A stretch of DNA of 64,000 nt from Winogradskyella psychrotolerans (GCF_018860545.1 NZ_JAHKPN010000035.1:43971-107970); one strand, 5' to 3'. Shown: positions 1 to 9,825, numbered from the stretch's first letter. A program made the numbers and translations. The notes: a model not told the origin generated them from the letters alone.

Positions 1-1140
1 ATAGGACATTTTCAACGTAACGCTAAAATCGACTACGACAATCGCACTATAGAAGGAGATAGCTTATATTTTGATCGCGATAAAAGTTTCGCTTCAGCCA
101 CAAATAACATTACCGTCACCGATACACTTAATAAAAGTATTGTAAAAGGTCATTATGCCGAAGTTTGGCGCGCAAAAGACTCCATGTACATTACTAAACG
201 TGCTTTAGCGATTACCGTTCAAGATAACGATTCAATTTATATCCATGCAGATACACTCATGGTTACTGGCCAACCCGAAAATCGTATCACTCGCGCATAT
301 TATAACGCAAGATTGTACAAAAGCAATATGGCCGGTAAAGCTGATTCTATTCATGTCAACCACAAAGAAGGCTTAACCCAATTAATTAACCTTAATAGAT
401 TTAGTTCTGCAGATGTTTTTGCTACGAAACGAAAACCTATCCTATGGAATATCGGTAACCAAATGTCTGGAGATACAATTCATTTAATTTCTAACCCAAA
501 AACCGAACAATTAGACTCATTAAAAGTATTTGACAATTCATTTTTAATAAATAAAGATACCATTGGAGAGAATAATTACAACCAAATAAAAGGGTTATAC
601 CTAATTGGGTTATTCAAGGACAATGAACTCTACAATGTTGATATTATTAAAAATGCAGAAACCATTCGGTATTTGCGAAATGACGACGGAGAATTAATAG
701 GTATTCAAAAATCGAAATCAGGTAGTATTAATGTTAAAATTATTGACCAAACTATAGATGAAGTCCGTTTTATCAATCAAATTGATGGTAATATTTTCCC
801 AGAATCCGACTTCCCTAAAAGTGGTAAGCGACTAAGAGACTTCGATTGGCGTGGCGATGAACAACCACTGTCTGTTGAAGATTTATTTAGTGATGATCCA
901 CCTTTAGACTTACCTATAATTAAAGGATTACGCGATTACATTCCACCAGAAGAATTTATTGATGATAGTGTTACGGAACGTATTGAAGAAGCTGGAAAAG
1001 CAACTCCAGAAAAAGAGAATAAAGCGGCTCGAAACCTTCCTAAAAAGACCGAAGTAAAACCATTAGAATCTGCAACCAAAAAGACAGACTCTACAACGAC
1101 GACACCACTGAAATCCGTAATCAAAAAAGAAGGTCTATAA
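1..1140 (+). CDS. OstA/LptA-like outer-membrane biogenesis protein, 5' end missing
   Basis: The reading frame is open from the first base of the window, so the start lies outside; 379 codons remain before TAA. The visible part consists of short beta-rich repeats such as DYDNRTIEGDSLYFD and KGHYAEVWRAKDSMYITK, which fit the OstA-like fold of LptA/LptD periplasmic proteins that carry LPS to the outer membrane. Flavobacterial OstA-like proteins of this type typically precede a class III aminotransferase, as here. The last 70 or so residues are low complexity, rich in Lys, Glu, Pro and Thr. The stop abuts the next start codon with no spacer, so the two genes are probably co-transcribed. Family assignment is by recognition of the repeat style; substrate is inferred. 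Confidence 0.8.
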   Translation: MGHFQRNAKIDYDNRTIEGDSLYFDRDKSFASATNNITVTDTLNKSIVKGHYAEVWRAKDSMYITKRALAITVQDNDSIYIHADTLMVTGQPENRITRAYYNARLYKSNMAGKADSIHVNHKEGLTQLINLNRFSSADVFATKRKPILWNIGNQMSGDTIHLISNPKTEQLDSLKVFDNSFLINKDTIGENNYNQIKGLYLIGLFKDNELYNVDIIKNAETIRYLRNDDGELIGIQKSKSGSINVKIIDQTIDEVRFINQIDGNIFPESDFPKSGKRLRDFDWRGDEQPLSVEDLFSDDPPLDLPIIKGLRDYIPPEEFIDDSVTERIEEAGKATPEKENKAARNLPKKTEVKPLESATKKTDSTTTTPLKSVIKKEGL

Positions 1141-2316
1141 TTGAAAGATGCATTTCTAAAATACCAAGCACAGACGACTCCACATCCATTGGCCATGGAA
1201 ATAAGTCGTGCTAAAGGATCTTATATTTATGATTCCAAAGGCAAAGCCTATCTCGATTTTGTAGCTGGAGTTTCCGCATGTAGTTTAGGACATTCGCATC
1301 CAAAAGTTGTTTCGGCAATAAAGGACCAATTGGATAAATACCTTCATGTCATGGTGTATGGAGAATACATTCAAAAACCAGCCTTAGAATTAACAAAGTT
1401 ATTAGCCCAACATTTACCACAGCCTTTAGAATCTACATATCTTGTAAATTCTGGAACTGAAGCAATTGAAGGCAGTCTAAAGTTAGCCAGACGTTTCACT
1501 GGTCGATCCGAAATTATTGCAGCTAAAAATGCCTATCATGGCAATACTATGGGATCTCTAAGTCTTATGGACTATGAAGAACGTAAACAACCGTTTCTAC
1601 CATTAATTCCAGATATAAAGCATATAGAATTTAATTCTGAACAAGACTTAGAAAACATCACAGAAGAGACTGCAGCCGTTATTCTTGAAACTATCCAAGG
1701 AGGAGCCGGTTTTATTGAACCTACTTATAACTATCTATCCAAAGTACAGCAACGTTGTAATGCTGTTGGTGCCGTTTTTATTCTTGATGAAATTCAACCA
1801 GGAATCGGAAGAACTGGAAAATTATTCGGATTCCAAAACTACAACTGCCAACCAGATATTGTAGTTACAGGCAAAGGTTTAGGTGGTGGTTTACCAATTG
1901 GTGCTTTTACCGCATCAAAAGAAATGATGGATTCGTTGAGCGATAATCCAAAACTTGGACATATAACAACGTTCGGCGGCAATCCCGTAATTGCAGCCGC
2001 AGCTTTAGCGACTTTAAAAGAAATCACCCAAACAAATCTCATGTCAGAAGCTTTAAAAAAAGAGCAATTGGTTAGGGAACATCTTCAACATAAACATATC
2101 ACAGAGATTAGAGGTCGTGGTTTAATGTTAGCCGCTTTTACAGATACCGCAGACATTACAAATGAAGTGATTTTGAAAGCCCAAGACCAAGGCTTAATCT
2201 TATTTTGGCTACTTTTTGAACCGAAAGCTATTCGAATTACACCTCCGTTAACCATTTCTAATGATGAAATAATAGAAGGATGTCGTATTATAACTTCAAT
2301 TTTGAATCAAATTTAA
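1141..2316 (+). CDS. Class III pyridoxal-phosphate aminotransferase (acetylornithine aminotransferase-like)
   Basis: The 391-residue protein has full family length. It shows SGTEA at 104-108 (phosphate-binding region), FILDEIQ with Asp216 expected to contact the PLP ring nitrogen, and TGKGLGGG with Lys245 as the Schiff-base lysine. Class III enzymes move an amino group between omega-amines or ornithine-type donors and 2-oxoglutarate or pyruvate; the exact substrate cannot be read from sequence. No arginine-biosynthesis genes are nearby, so an acetylornithine role is not supported by context. The start is TTG directly after the upstream TAA, preceded by AGAAGG; there is no ATG that would keep the conserved N-terminus. 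The initiator codon is therefore the least certain part. Confidence 0.88.
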   Translation: MKDAFLKYQAQTTPHPLAMEISRAKGSYIYDSKGKAYLDFVAGVSACSLGHSHPKVVSAIKDQLDKYLHVMVYGEYIQKPALELTKLLAQHLPQPLESTYLVNSGTEAIEGSLKLARRFTGRSEIIAAKNAYHGNTMGSLSLMDYEERKQPFLPLIPDIKHIEFNSEQDLENITEETAAVILETIQGGAGFIEPTYNYLSKVQQRCNAVGAVFILDEIQPGIGRTGKLFGFQNYNCQPDIVVTGKGLGGGLPIGAFTASKEMMDSLSDNPKLGHITTFGGNPVIAAAALATLKEITQTNLMSEALKKEQLVREHLQHKHITEIRGRGLMLAAFTDTADITNEVILKAQDQGLILFWLLFEPKAIRITPPLTISNDEIIEGCRIITSILNQI

Positions 2317-2477
2317 CCAAATCAAAAAGCATTCAATTCACTCATTTTCAAACCATTAAGCCCTTTGACATAAATGATAATTTGAATGTTAATTAATTTG
2401 TTAAGAACATTAGTTCAAAAACGGATGTTGAGTAAAGGATAACTGTAATTTTATTTCAGCGAACCATTGAACTATTT

Positions 2478-3884
2478 ATGCAGCAAAGTCAAGACGACGA
2501 AAACTTCCCTCTTACTCGATTTGAATCGATGTTAAAGACCAATAATATATTGTTCTTTGATTCTAACGAGTTCGAAAATATTATACACCACTATTTAGAG
2601 AATGGCAAAATTGCACTATCTAAGCGCGCCATTAAATTAGGTTTAGAACAGCATCCTTCGTCCATTAACTTAAGACTATTTCAAGTTGAAATTTTAGTTA
2701 TTGAAAACAAGTTTAAAGAAGCAAATGATCTCTTAGATAGGCTTCATAATATTGAACCTAATAACGAAGAGATTTTTATTCAAAAAGCTAATGTATTATC
2801 TAAACAAGATAAACATCAGCAAGCTATAGATACGTTACTGATTGCAATAGACTTATCAAATACACCAGAAGATGATGCTGACTTATATGCTTTAGTGGGT
2901 ATGGAGTATTTATTTTTAGACCAATTTGAAAATGCCATTATTTATTTTCAAAAATGCTTAGAAAGCGATACTTCAGATTATTCTGCGCTTCATAATATTG
3001 TGTATTGTTACGATTTTCTTAATAAGAATACGGAAGCTATAGACTATCTAAATACGTTTTTAAACACAAATCCGTATTGTGAAGTTGCTTGGCATCAATT
3101 AGGTAGACAGTATTACACCATAAAGGATTACGCCAAAGCGAATACGGCATTTGATTTTGCAATTATCTCAGATGACACGTTTGTTGGTGCTTATATCGAA
3201 AAAGGTAAAGTCTTAGAAAAATTAAAACAGTATGAAGAGGCTATTGACAACTACAAAATTACCTTAGCATTAGAAGATCCAACGTCTTTTGCACTGTTGC
3301 GTATTGGGCAATGCTACGCCAAACTCGGACAAGAAGATTTAGCCATTCAGTTTTTCAAAAAAACAATAGATGAAGACCCATTACTTGATAAGGGTTGGGT
3401 GGCGATAACCAAGTTTTACACAAAGCGTTTAAACTATCAAAAAGCATTGTACTACATCAATAAAGCCGTTATTATAGATGGTGAGAATGTTCTTTATTGG
3501 AAATTATATGCCACAGTAAACAAACGCTTAAATTTTCTTGAAGAAGCAGAGCGTGGTTACAAACGCGCTTTAGATTTAGGTAATTACGAATTAGATACCT
3601 GGTTAAATAGGTCGGATGTTTTAACTACGTTAGGAGAATATGAAGCGGCTATATATAATTTACTTCAAGCTTCTGAGTTTTATCCAGAAAATGCCGAAAT
3701 AGAGTACCGTATAGCTGGTCTGTATTTTACCGTTCATCAAATTGAAGAAGGTCGTTTTCATCTCAAAAATGCCACCCGACTAAATATTGATTATAACTTT
3801 ATTATTTCAGAATTATTTCCACAACTGATAGATAAGCCAATGATTAAAGCCATAATTACAGAAGGTAAAAAGGCATCAAACTAA
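2478..3884 (+). CDS. Tetratricopeptide-repeat protein
   Basis: The 468 residues are almost wholly TPR helices. Around ten 34-residue units can be followed from about residue 50, with the usual A/G at position 8 and A at position 20, for example in the repeats holding YEEAIDNYKITLALEDP and LEEAERGYKRALDLGN. There is no signal peptide or membrane segment, so it is a cytoplasmic scaffold; the partner is unknown. The same TPR protein next to DUF368 genes is common in Flavobacteriaceae. It starts with ATG at 2478, about 160 bases after the aminotransferase stop. It ends 40 bases before the first DUF368 gene. Confidence 0.85.
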   Translation: MQQSQDDENFPLTRFESMLKTNNILFFDSNEFENIIHHYLENGKIALSKRAIKLGLEQHPSSINLRLFQVEILVIENKFKEANDLLDRLHNIEPNNEEIFIQKANVLSKQDKHQQAIDTLLIAIDLSNTPEDDADLYALVGMEYLFLDQFENAIIYFQKCLESDTSDYSALHNIVYCYDFLNKNTEAIDYLNTFLNTNPYCEVAWHQLGRQYYTIKDYAKANTAFDFAIISDDTFVGAYIEKGKVLEKLKQYEEAIDNYKITLALEDPTSFALLRIGQCYAKLGQEDLAIQFFKKTIDEDPLLDKGWVAITKFYTKRLNYQKALYYINKAVIIDGENVLYWKLYATVNKRLNFLEEAERGYKRALDLGNYELDTWLNRSDVLTTLGEYEAAIYNLLQASEFYPENAEIEYRIAGLYFTVHQIEEGRFHLKNATRLNIDYNFIISELFPQLIDKPMIKAIITEGKKASN

Positions 3885-3924
3885 AAAAAATCATACCTTA
3901 GCATTTCATATTTTTTTAAATAAA

Positions 3925-4893
3925 ATGCAAAGACGATTCATAGATTATTTAGTTATTACTTTTAAAGGTATTGCAATGGGCGCAGCAGATGTTGTTCCAG
4001 GTGTTTCTGGCGGAACCATTGCTTTTATATCTGGTATTTACGAAGAACTTATTGAAAGTATTGATAAGGTTAATCTTAGTATTTTCAAAGTTTGGAAACA
4101 AGACGGATTTAAAGCCGCTTGGAATTCCTTCAATGGGAATTTTTTAATTGCACTTTTTTCTGGGATAGCCATCAGCATATTATCATTAGCTAAAATCATA
4201 AAATGGTTATTACACAACGAACCTATTTTACTTTGGTCCTTCTTCTTTGGACTTGTTTTGGCGAGTATTTTATACATCGCTAAGCAAATTAAAGGTTGGT
4301 CCTTAAAATTAGTAATTGCTATTATCATAACATCCATACTTTCATTCTATATAACATTAGCGGAACCTTTTGCTTCACCAGACAGTCCATACTATTTATT
4401 ATTCTGTGGGTTTATTGCCATTATTGCTATGATTTTACCAGGTGTTTCTGGTGCCTTCATTTTGCTTATTCTTGGAGCGTACCAAACGGCAATTGATACC
4501 ATTAATAATCTAAGAGATGGGTTATTAAATGGAAATATGGAGCTTTTTAAAGATGCCTTGTTGAAATTTATTTTGCTTGGTATTGGGGCTGTTATTGGAC
4601 TTAAAGTATTTTCTAAAGCTTTAAATTGGATGTTTAAGCATCATAAAAACCTGACGTTAGCGATTCTAACCGGATTTATGATTGGGTCTCTAAATAAAAT
4701 TTGGCCTTGGAAAGAAGTCTTAAAAACACGTATTAATTCGGAAGGCGAAATTGTAACCTTACTCGACAAAAGTATTTTACCAACATCATATACAGGTGAC
4801 AATGAAATTGTAATGGCCATCATTTTTATAGTGGTCGGTTTTGCAACGATTCTTATTCTAGAAAGTTTAGGGAAACAAAAAAACAAGGTGTAA
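3925..4893 (+). CDS. DUF368 polytopic membrane protein, likely undecaprenyl-phosphate carrier (copy 1)
   Basis: The 322-residue protein has about eight to ten membrane segments and the two DUF368 signatures in inverted arrangement: MGAADVVPGVSGG near residues 18-30 and LPGVSGAFILLILG near 172-185. DUF368 proteins (PopT type) have been shown in other bacteria to return undecaprenyl phosphate across the inner membrane for reuse in cell-wall and glycan synthesis; that role is transferred here by family. Its stop codon overlaps the start of a second DUF368 gene by one base (TAATG), so translation is probably coupled. A weak TAccTTAG box about 22 bases before the ATG could give it its own promoter. 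Confidence 0.88.
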   Translation: MQRRFIDYLVITFKGIAMGAADVVPGVSGGTIAFISGIYEELIESIDKVNLSIFKVWKQDGFKAAWNSFNGNFLIALFSGIAISILSLAKIIKWLLHNEPILLWSFFFGLVLASILYIAKQIKGWSLKLVIAIIITSILSFYITLAEPFASPDSPYYLLFCGFIAIIAMILPGVSGAFILLILGAYQTAIDTINNLRDGLLNGNMELFKDALLKFILLGIGAVIGLKVFSKALNWMFKHHKNLTLAILTGFMIGSLNKIWPWKEVLKTRINSEGEIVTLLDKSILPTSYTGDNEIVMAIIFIVVGFATILILESLGKQKNKV

Positions 4894-5912
4894 TGCAAAG
4901 CACAAGATCCTTTAAAGATCGTGTATTTTTAGTCATTAAAGGCTTGGCTATGGGAGCTGCCAACAAAGTTCCAGGCGTCTCTGGAGGCGTTGTTGCTTTT
5001 GTAGCTGGTTTCTATGAAGAGTTCATATATTCTTTACAACGGGTTAATAAAACGGCGTTTAAACTCTTATTTAACGGCAGGTTCAGTAGCTTCTATCGCT
5101 ATATCAATGGGAAGTTCTTAGGCTTACTCTTTTTAGGAATGATAGTGAGTTATTTTAGTGTTTCTAAACTATTAGATTACCTCATTGTACACTACGAGCT
5201 CTATGTTTGGAGTACCTTTTTCGGAATGATCTTAGGTTCTATCTATTATATCTCTAAGGATTTTAAAGAATGGAATAGAACCACATTAGTAGCATTAATT
5301 CTTGGAGCCATCGCGGGTATTAGTGTTAGTTTTCTAGATCCTGCAACGGAAAACGACAACCTATTTTTTGTCTTCTTTTGTGGTATTATTAGTGTGTCTG
5401 GCATGACGTTACCTGGATTTTCTGGATCTTTTATTCTTATCTTATTAGGAAATTATGTATTGCTTTTAGTGGATTCGGTAAATGCACTTTACGATACGAT
5501 GTTCGATATATTTAGCGGTAATTTTGAATTTATTCATAACACCTATCGCATTCGAATGTTACAAGTTTTAGCAGTATTTACACTAGGGTCAGTGGCAGGA
5601 TTGGTGACTTTTTCGCATATATTAAGTTATATTCTGAAGCATTACAAATTCATCACACTCGCTACGATAATGGGTTTTATCATCGGTTCGTTAGGAGTTG
5701 TTTGGCCATGGAAAAAAACGATTTATAAAATAGATTCTGAAGGTGTTACTATTTTGGATTCCACTGGTAAACAAATCATTGCTAATTACCAGCGTTATTT
5801 ACCAGAATTGAACACCGAAACTTACATAGCAATTGTTTATATTGCCCTAGGAATCCTCATAGTTTTAGGATTAGAATGGTATGGAGAACGCACAAGACAA
5901 ATTAAAATTTAA
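4893..5912 (+). CDS. DUF368 polytopic membrane protein, likely undecaprenyl-phosphate carrier (copy 2)
   Basis: The 339-residue paralogue of the preceding gene carries MGAANKVPGVSGG near 22-34 and the partner loop LPGFSGSFILILLG near 177-190. Both halves of the DUF368 signature are intact, so it looks functional. It is not a near-identical copy of copy 1: hydrophobic segments align but most positions differ. It overlaps copy 1 by one base and its last 32 bases overlap aroE in another frame, forming a tightly packed transcription unit. Two copies side by side could mean a heteromeric carrier or two polyprenyl-phosphate substrates; this is inference. Confidence 0.88.
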   Translation: MQSTRSFKDRVFLVIKGLAMGAANKVPGVSGGVVAFVAGFYEEFIYSLQRVNKTAFKLLFNGRFSSFYRYINGKFLGLLFLGMIVSYFSVSKLLDYLIVHYELYVWSTFFGMILGSIYYISKDFKEWNRTTLVALILGAIAGISVSFLDPATENDNLFFVFFCGIISVSGMTLPGFSGSFILILLGNYVLLLVDSVNALYDTMFDIFSGNFEFIHNTYRIRMLQVLAVFTLGSVAGLVTFSHILSYILKHYKFITLATIMGFIIGSLGVVWPWKKTIYKIDSEGVTILDSTGKQIIANYQRYLPELNTETYIAIVYIALGILIVLGLEWYGERTRQIKI

Positions 5913-6642
5913 ATTCGGACTGGTAGGAAAAGACATCTCCTACTCTTTTTCGCGAGGTTATTTTAAAGAAAAATTCGAATCTGAAAATTCACCACATTCG
6001 TATGTGAATTTCGATTTACAATCTATTGATGAGCTTAAAGCCATCATAGATAACACATCTAATTTAAAAGGACTTAACGTTACAATTCCTTATAAGGAAC
6101 AGGTGATTCCTCTACTTGATAAACTCAATAAACAAGCCGATAAAATTGGAGCAGTAAACACCATTCGGTTTACAAAAAAGAATAAAATCATAGGTTACAA
6201 TACCGATTTTTACGGTTTTAAGAACTCCCTAAAACCCCATTTAAAATCGCATCATAAAAAAGCATTAATTCTCGGTACGGGTGGTGCCTCTAAAGCAATT
6301 GCTTACGCGCTTAAGAAATTGAAAATTAAATATGATTTTGTCTCTCGATCGCAAAAAGAAAACGTGACTTATCTTTACACCGATTTAACAAGTGATATTA
6401 TTTCACAGTATACCATTATTATCAATTGTACACCAATAGGCACTTTCCCAAATGTTAATCAGTGTCCGGATATTCCGTATGATGCCATTACAAGTAAGCA
6501 TATTTTATATGATCTTATTTACAACCCAGAGCAAACCAAATTTTTACTATGTGGAGAACTTAAAGGTGCCACAACTATAAATGGACTTGAAATGTTAAGG
6601 CTTCAAGCTGAAAAATCATGGGAAATATGGAATAAGTCTTAA
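5881..6642 (+). CDS. aroE: Shikimate dehydrogenase
   Basis: This 253-residue enzyme reduces 3-dehydroshikimate to shikimate with NADPH in the aromatic amino-acid pathway. It shows an SYSFS substrate-binding stretch near residues 20-24, NVTIPYK at 66-72 with catalytic Lys72, a YNTDFYGF motif near 107-114, and the dinucleotide-binding loop LGTGGASKA starting near 131. At 253 residues it is slightly shorter than the E. coli enzyme (272), which is normal for Bacteroidetes. The ATG at 5881 lies inside the end of the second DUF368 gene; the conserved FGLVG start of the fold begins 12 residues later, so a slightly later start is possible but no better codon is seen. Confidence 0.95.
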   Translation: MENAQDKLKFKFGLVGKDISYSFSRGYFKEKFESENSPHSYVNFDLQSIDELKAIIDNTSNLKGLNVTIPYKEQVIPLLDKLNKQADKIGAVNTIRFTKKNKIIGYNTDFYGFKNSLKPHLKSHHKKALILGTGGASKAIAYALKKLKIKYDFVSRSQKENVTYLYTDLTSDIISQYTIIINCTPIGTFPNVNQCPDIPYDAITSKHILYDLIYNPEQTKFLLCGELKGATTINGLEMLRLQAEKSWEIWNKS

Positions 6643-6666
6643 TAGCTAAGGTCTACAAGCATTTCC

Positions 6667-6697
6667 TTTGTAGTTAAACCGCTAGTTAGTATCTTTA
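6667..6697 (+). promoter_or_regulatory. Bacteroidetes-type promoter for the DUF349 gene
   Basis: TTTG at 6667-6670 is followed after 19 bases by TATCTTTA at 6690-6697, one mismatch from the Bacteroidetes primary-sigma consensus (TTTG, 19-21 nt, TAnnTTTG). Transcription would begin near 6704 and give a leader of about 18 bases before the ATG at 6722. Confidence 0.6.
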
Positions 6698-6721
6698 ACA
6701 ATTATAAAAACTATTTGACAC

Positions 6722-8689
6722 ATGTCTGAGAATGATAACCTGCAAAATGCAGATGGAAACAAAGCAGTAGAATCAACTGAAACTACTCCCACACCACAAG
6801 CTGAAGTTAAAACGGAAGACGGTATTAAAGATGCTGAAACGTCTGAAGTTGAAACTACAGCAGACACGACAACCTCTGCGGAAGCAGCTAAAGACGATCA
6901 TGTTGATGAAATCGAAGCTTCTAATGCTGAGGATGCTGAAGATGAATCCAATGCCGAACGTCATGATGTAGAAGAAAAGGATTATCACGCCATGTCTATG
7001 GATGAGTTAACTGCTGAATTCGGTAGACTCTTAAAAGACCATAAAGTACAGACCATATCAAAACATGTTAATGAAATAAAAAGTGAGTTTAATGCTAAAT
7101 TCAGTGAGCTTCTCGATGAAAAAAAGGAAGAATTTATTGAAGATGGTGGTAGCGAAATAGACTTCTATTATACCAACGATACCAAAAAGCAATTCAATTC
7201 GCATTATAAAGACTACAAGCAAACTATTAATGCGTATTACAAAGAGCGCGAGCAAAACCTTAAGCAGAACCTTGAAGACAGACTTCAAATTATTGAGGAT
7301 ATAAAAGGACTGCTTAGTGTTGAAGAAAATATGGGTACCACCTATAAAACCTTCAAAGAACTTCAGGAAAAATGGCGTAACGCAGGACCAATTCCAAGGG
7401 ATAAATACAATAATGCTTGGAATACATACCATCATCATGTAGAACGTTTTTATGACTTTTTACACCTCAATAATGATTTGAGAGATATGGATTTTAAGCA
7501 TAATTATGATCAGAAACTAAAAATCATAGAACGTGCTGAAGAGTTAGCAGAAGATGAAAATACCAACCGTTCTTTCAGAGAATTGCAAGTATTACATAAA
7601 CTATGGAAAGAAGAATTAGGTCCAGTAGGCAAAGAACATAGAGAAGTCATTTGGGAACGCTTTAGTAATGCTACAAAATTGATTCATGATAAGCGTCAAG
7701 CTTATTTTGCAGATATGGATAAAGCTCATGAAAAAAATCTTGAGCGCAAAGAAGAAATTATAGCTAAAATTGAAGCTATTGCTGAGGATACTGGAAATTC
7801 TCACAGTGCTTGGCAGAAAAAAATTAAAGATGTTGAAGCCTTAAGAGATTCATTCTTTAAAGCCGGAAAAGTTCCAATAAAGGTAAATGAAAGTACTTGG
7901 GCAAAATTTAAAACAGCGGTTAGAACTTTTAATCGCGGCAAAAACAGCTTTTATAAAAATTTAAAGAAAGATCAATACGACAATCTTAAGAAGAAAAAAG
8001 ATTTAATTCAAATCGCTGAAGACAATAAAGATAGTGATGACTTTGCGACCATAACCCCATTGATGAAGAAAATTCAGAATGAATGGAAAAAGATTGGTCA
8101 TGTGCCGAGACGCGATAGCGATAAAATTTGGAAACAATTCAAAGCCGCTTGTAATCATTATTTTGATAGAATGCATGCTGAGCGTAAAGCTCAAGACCAA
8201 CATTTATATGATGCGTTTGACAAAAAAGTGAAACTTCTAGACGATTTAAAAACTTTAGAATTTACTGAAGATCCAAAAGCAGATATAAAAACATTACAAG
8301 ATAAAATTGCTGAGTGGAAAGCAGTAGGATACGTACCACAAAACAAGCGTTATATTGATGGAAAATTCTACAAAGCCATTGATGATGCTTTTGACAAGCT
8401 TAAAATGGATAAGTCTAAATTAGAAATGATTAAGTTTGAAAGTAAGCTTGAGAATTTAGCAAATCCTGATGATACCAGATTACTTGATAATGAGTATAAC
8501 TTTATCAAAAAGCGTATTGACGAGATAAAATCTGAGATTAATCAATTAGAAAATAATTTACAATTTTTCTCTAATGTAAAATCAGATAATCCATTAGTTA
8601 AAGATGTCCATAAGAATATTGCCAACCACAAAAAAGAATTAGACACCTGGAAAGCCAAATTATCCAAGGTTCGTGGCATGTATAACTAA
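6722..8689 (+). CDS. DUF349 repeat protein
   Basis: The 655-residue soluble protein begins with an acidic, Thr/Glu/Asp-rich, probably disordered tail (about residues 1-85). It then has five helical DUF349 repeats, each recognisable by a W/F-x4-G-x-V/I-P pattern: EKWRNAGPIP, KLWKEELGPVG, FKAGKVPIK, EWKKIGHVP and EWKAVGYVP. The last 70 residues look like a coiled coil. DUF349 proteins are widespread in Bacteroidetes and highly charged; no biochemical role is firmly established. It has its own promoter and stands alone, with a large perfect inverted repeat after its stop. Confidence 0.88.
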   Translation: MSENDNLQNADGNKAVESTETTPTPQAEVKTEDGIKDAETSEVETTADTTTSAEAAKDDHVDEIEASNAEDAEDESNAERHDVEEKDYHAMSMDELTAEFGRLLKDHKVQTISKHVNEIKSEFNAKFSELLDEKKEEFIEDGGSEIDFYYTNDTKKQFNSHYKDYKQTINAYYKEREQNLKQNLEDRLQIIEDIKGLLSVEENMGTTYKTFKELQEKWRNAGPIPRDKYNNAWNTYHHHVERFYDFLHLNNDLRDMDFKHNYDQKLKIIERAEELAEDENTNRSFRELQVLHKLWKEELGPVGKEHREVIWERFSNATKLIHDKRQAYFADMDKAHEKNLERKEEIIAKIEAIAEDTGNSHSAWQKKIKDVEALRDSFFKAGKVPIKVNESTWAKFKTAVRTFNRGKNSFYKNLKKDQYDNLKKKKDLIQIAEDNKDSDDFATITPLMKKIQNEWKKIGHVPRRDSDKIWKQFKAACNHYFDRMHAERKAQDQHLYDAFDKKVKLLDDLKTLEFTEDPKADIKTLQDKIAEWKAVGYVPQNKRYIDGKFYKAIDDAFDKLKMDKSKLEMIKFESKLENLANPDDTRLLDNEYNFIKKRIDEIKSEINQLENNLQFFSNVKSDNPLVKDVHKNIANHKKELDTWKAKLSKVRGMYN

Positions 8690-8715
8690 AATCCTATAGA
8701 ATTTAGATGTAACTC

Positions 8716-8754
8716 ATTTGCTTATAACACACAACCCGTTTGTTATAAGCAAAT
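8716..8754. terminator. Perfect 13-bp inverted repeat after the DUF349 gene
   Basis: ATTTGCTTATAAC (8716-8728) is matched exactly by GTTATAAGCAAAT (8742-8754), with a 13-base loop. It begins 27 bases after the DUF349 stop. No T-run follows, so it is a weak intrinsic terminator or an mRNA 3'-end stabilising hairpin. Confidence 0.45.
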
Positions 8755-8868
8755 ACTTTCTGTAATAAGCCAAATATTAAAGAAGTTTAGTCTCAGCATC
8801 ACAAATACATTATGTCCTATTTCTAAATACAAATCAATTCAATCAAACAATTTAAACACCCAAATATT

Positions 8869-9744
8869 ATGAAAAAAACACTACGTTTATTACTATTATG
8901 CCTACCAACTATTGCATTATCACAAGTTGAATTAGATCAGGTTGATGATTTTGAAGATTATACGATGGGCAACTGGACCAAAAACAATTCTATTGCTAAC
9001 GAAAATATTTATGACGGAGGTCCTTCTGGTGACGGGGATAATTTTTTACGAGTAACCTCAAGCGGTTCAGGTTCTGATCTTGAATTAATGACTAAAAATA
9101 ATGCGCAATGGCAAGGTAACTACTATCAAGGTAATCTGTCGAGTCGTGTTAAATACATATCAATGGATGTTAGAAATTCAGGTGATAATGTTATATTTTT
9201 AAGGTTATCTTTTCAAACCGATTATGGTCTTATTTATCGTTGCAGTACAACTAATGCCATAGCTGTTTTACCAAACGAAGGATGGAAACGAATTTCTTTT
9301 TCTATTCTTGAAGAAAACATAACAGCACTCTCAGACACTTTCAATTATGCGGTTACCTTCGGAAGTGGAAGTCAAGGCGTAGAAGAAATGAGAATATTAC
9401 ACAATGATGTACCTGCTTGGGAATCTGATCCCATCGAAGCGGTTTTAGATATTGACAACATCATGGCTGAAAGCCAAACTTTGAGTACAGAAGAAATCGC
9501 TGTAAAATCAGAATTAAAATTATTTCCAAATCCAACTAGCAATGCTATTACTGTAACTAGCAACGAAAACGTTACTGAAGATATTAGCTATGGTATTATT
9601 GATTTATTAGGAAGAACGGTAAAAGAAGGCTATTCTAAATTAAATCAGGAAATAAATATTCAAGATTTGAATAGTGGTAATTATATTGTTGAGATAAAAA
9701 ATGCCGATGGAGACATCTATAGAGAAAAATTAATAAAAAATTAG
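8869..9744 (+). CDS. Secreted T9SS type A cargo protein of unknown binding function
   Basis: The 291-residue protein opens with a clear signal peptide (MKKTLRLLLLCLPTIALSQ). A single beta-sandwich-like domain follows (about 20-200) with DDFEDYTMGNWT near its start, as seen in carbohydrate-binding or jelly-roll domains. The C-terminal 75 residues are a type A T9SS sorting domain: LKLFPNPTSN, then ITVTSN, LLGRTV and a closing GNYIVEIKN segment. Such domains direct export across the outer membrane by the Por/Spr machine and are then cleaved. No enzyme motif was found. It is flanked by an upstream hairpin and a strong terminator, so it is a single-gene unit. Confidence 0.85.
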   Translation: MKKTLRLLLLCLPTIALSQVELDQVDDFEDYTMGNWTKNNSIANENIYDGGPSGDGDNFLRVTSSGSGSDLELMTKNNAQWQGNYYQGNLSSRVKYISMDVRNSGDNVIFLRLSFQTDYGLIYRCSTTNAIAVLPNEGWKRISFSILEENITALSDTFNYAVTFGSGSQGVEEMRILHNDVPAWESDPIEAVLDIDNIMAESQTLSTEEIAVKSELKLFPNPTSNAITVTSNENVTEDISYGIIDLLGRTVKEGYSKLNQEINIQDLNSGNYIVEIKNADGDIYREKLIKN

Positions 9745-9825
9745 ACGGCATTCTCAATGTCTATATTTTAATATTGAATTCAATTGAGATCTAATAAACC
9801 AATATAGGCTAAAGCCTAAAATATC

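Noticed and set aside
936..1196. Reverse-strand frame over the end of the OstA-like gene
   Set aside because: It is the complement of the low-complexity Lys/Thr/Glu-rich tail and has biased composition; there is no promoter or family.
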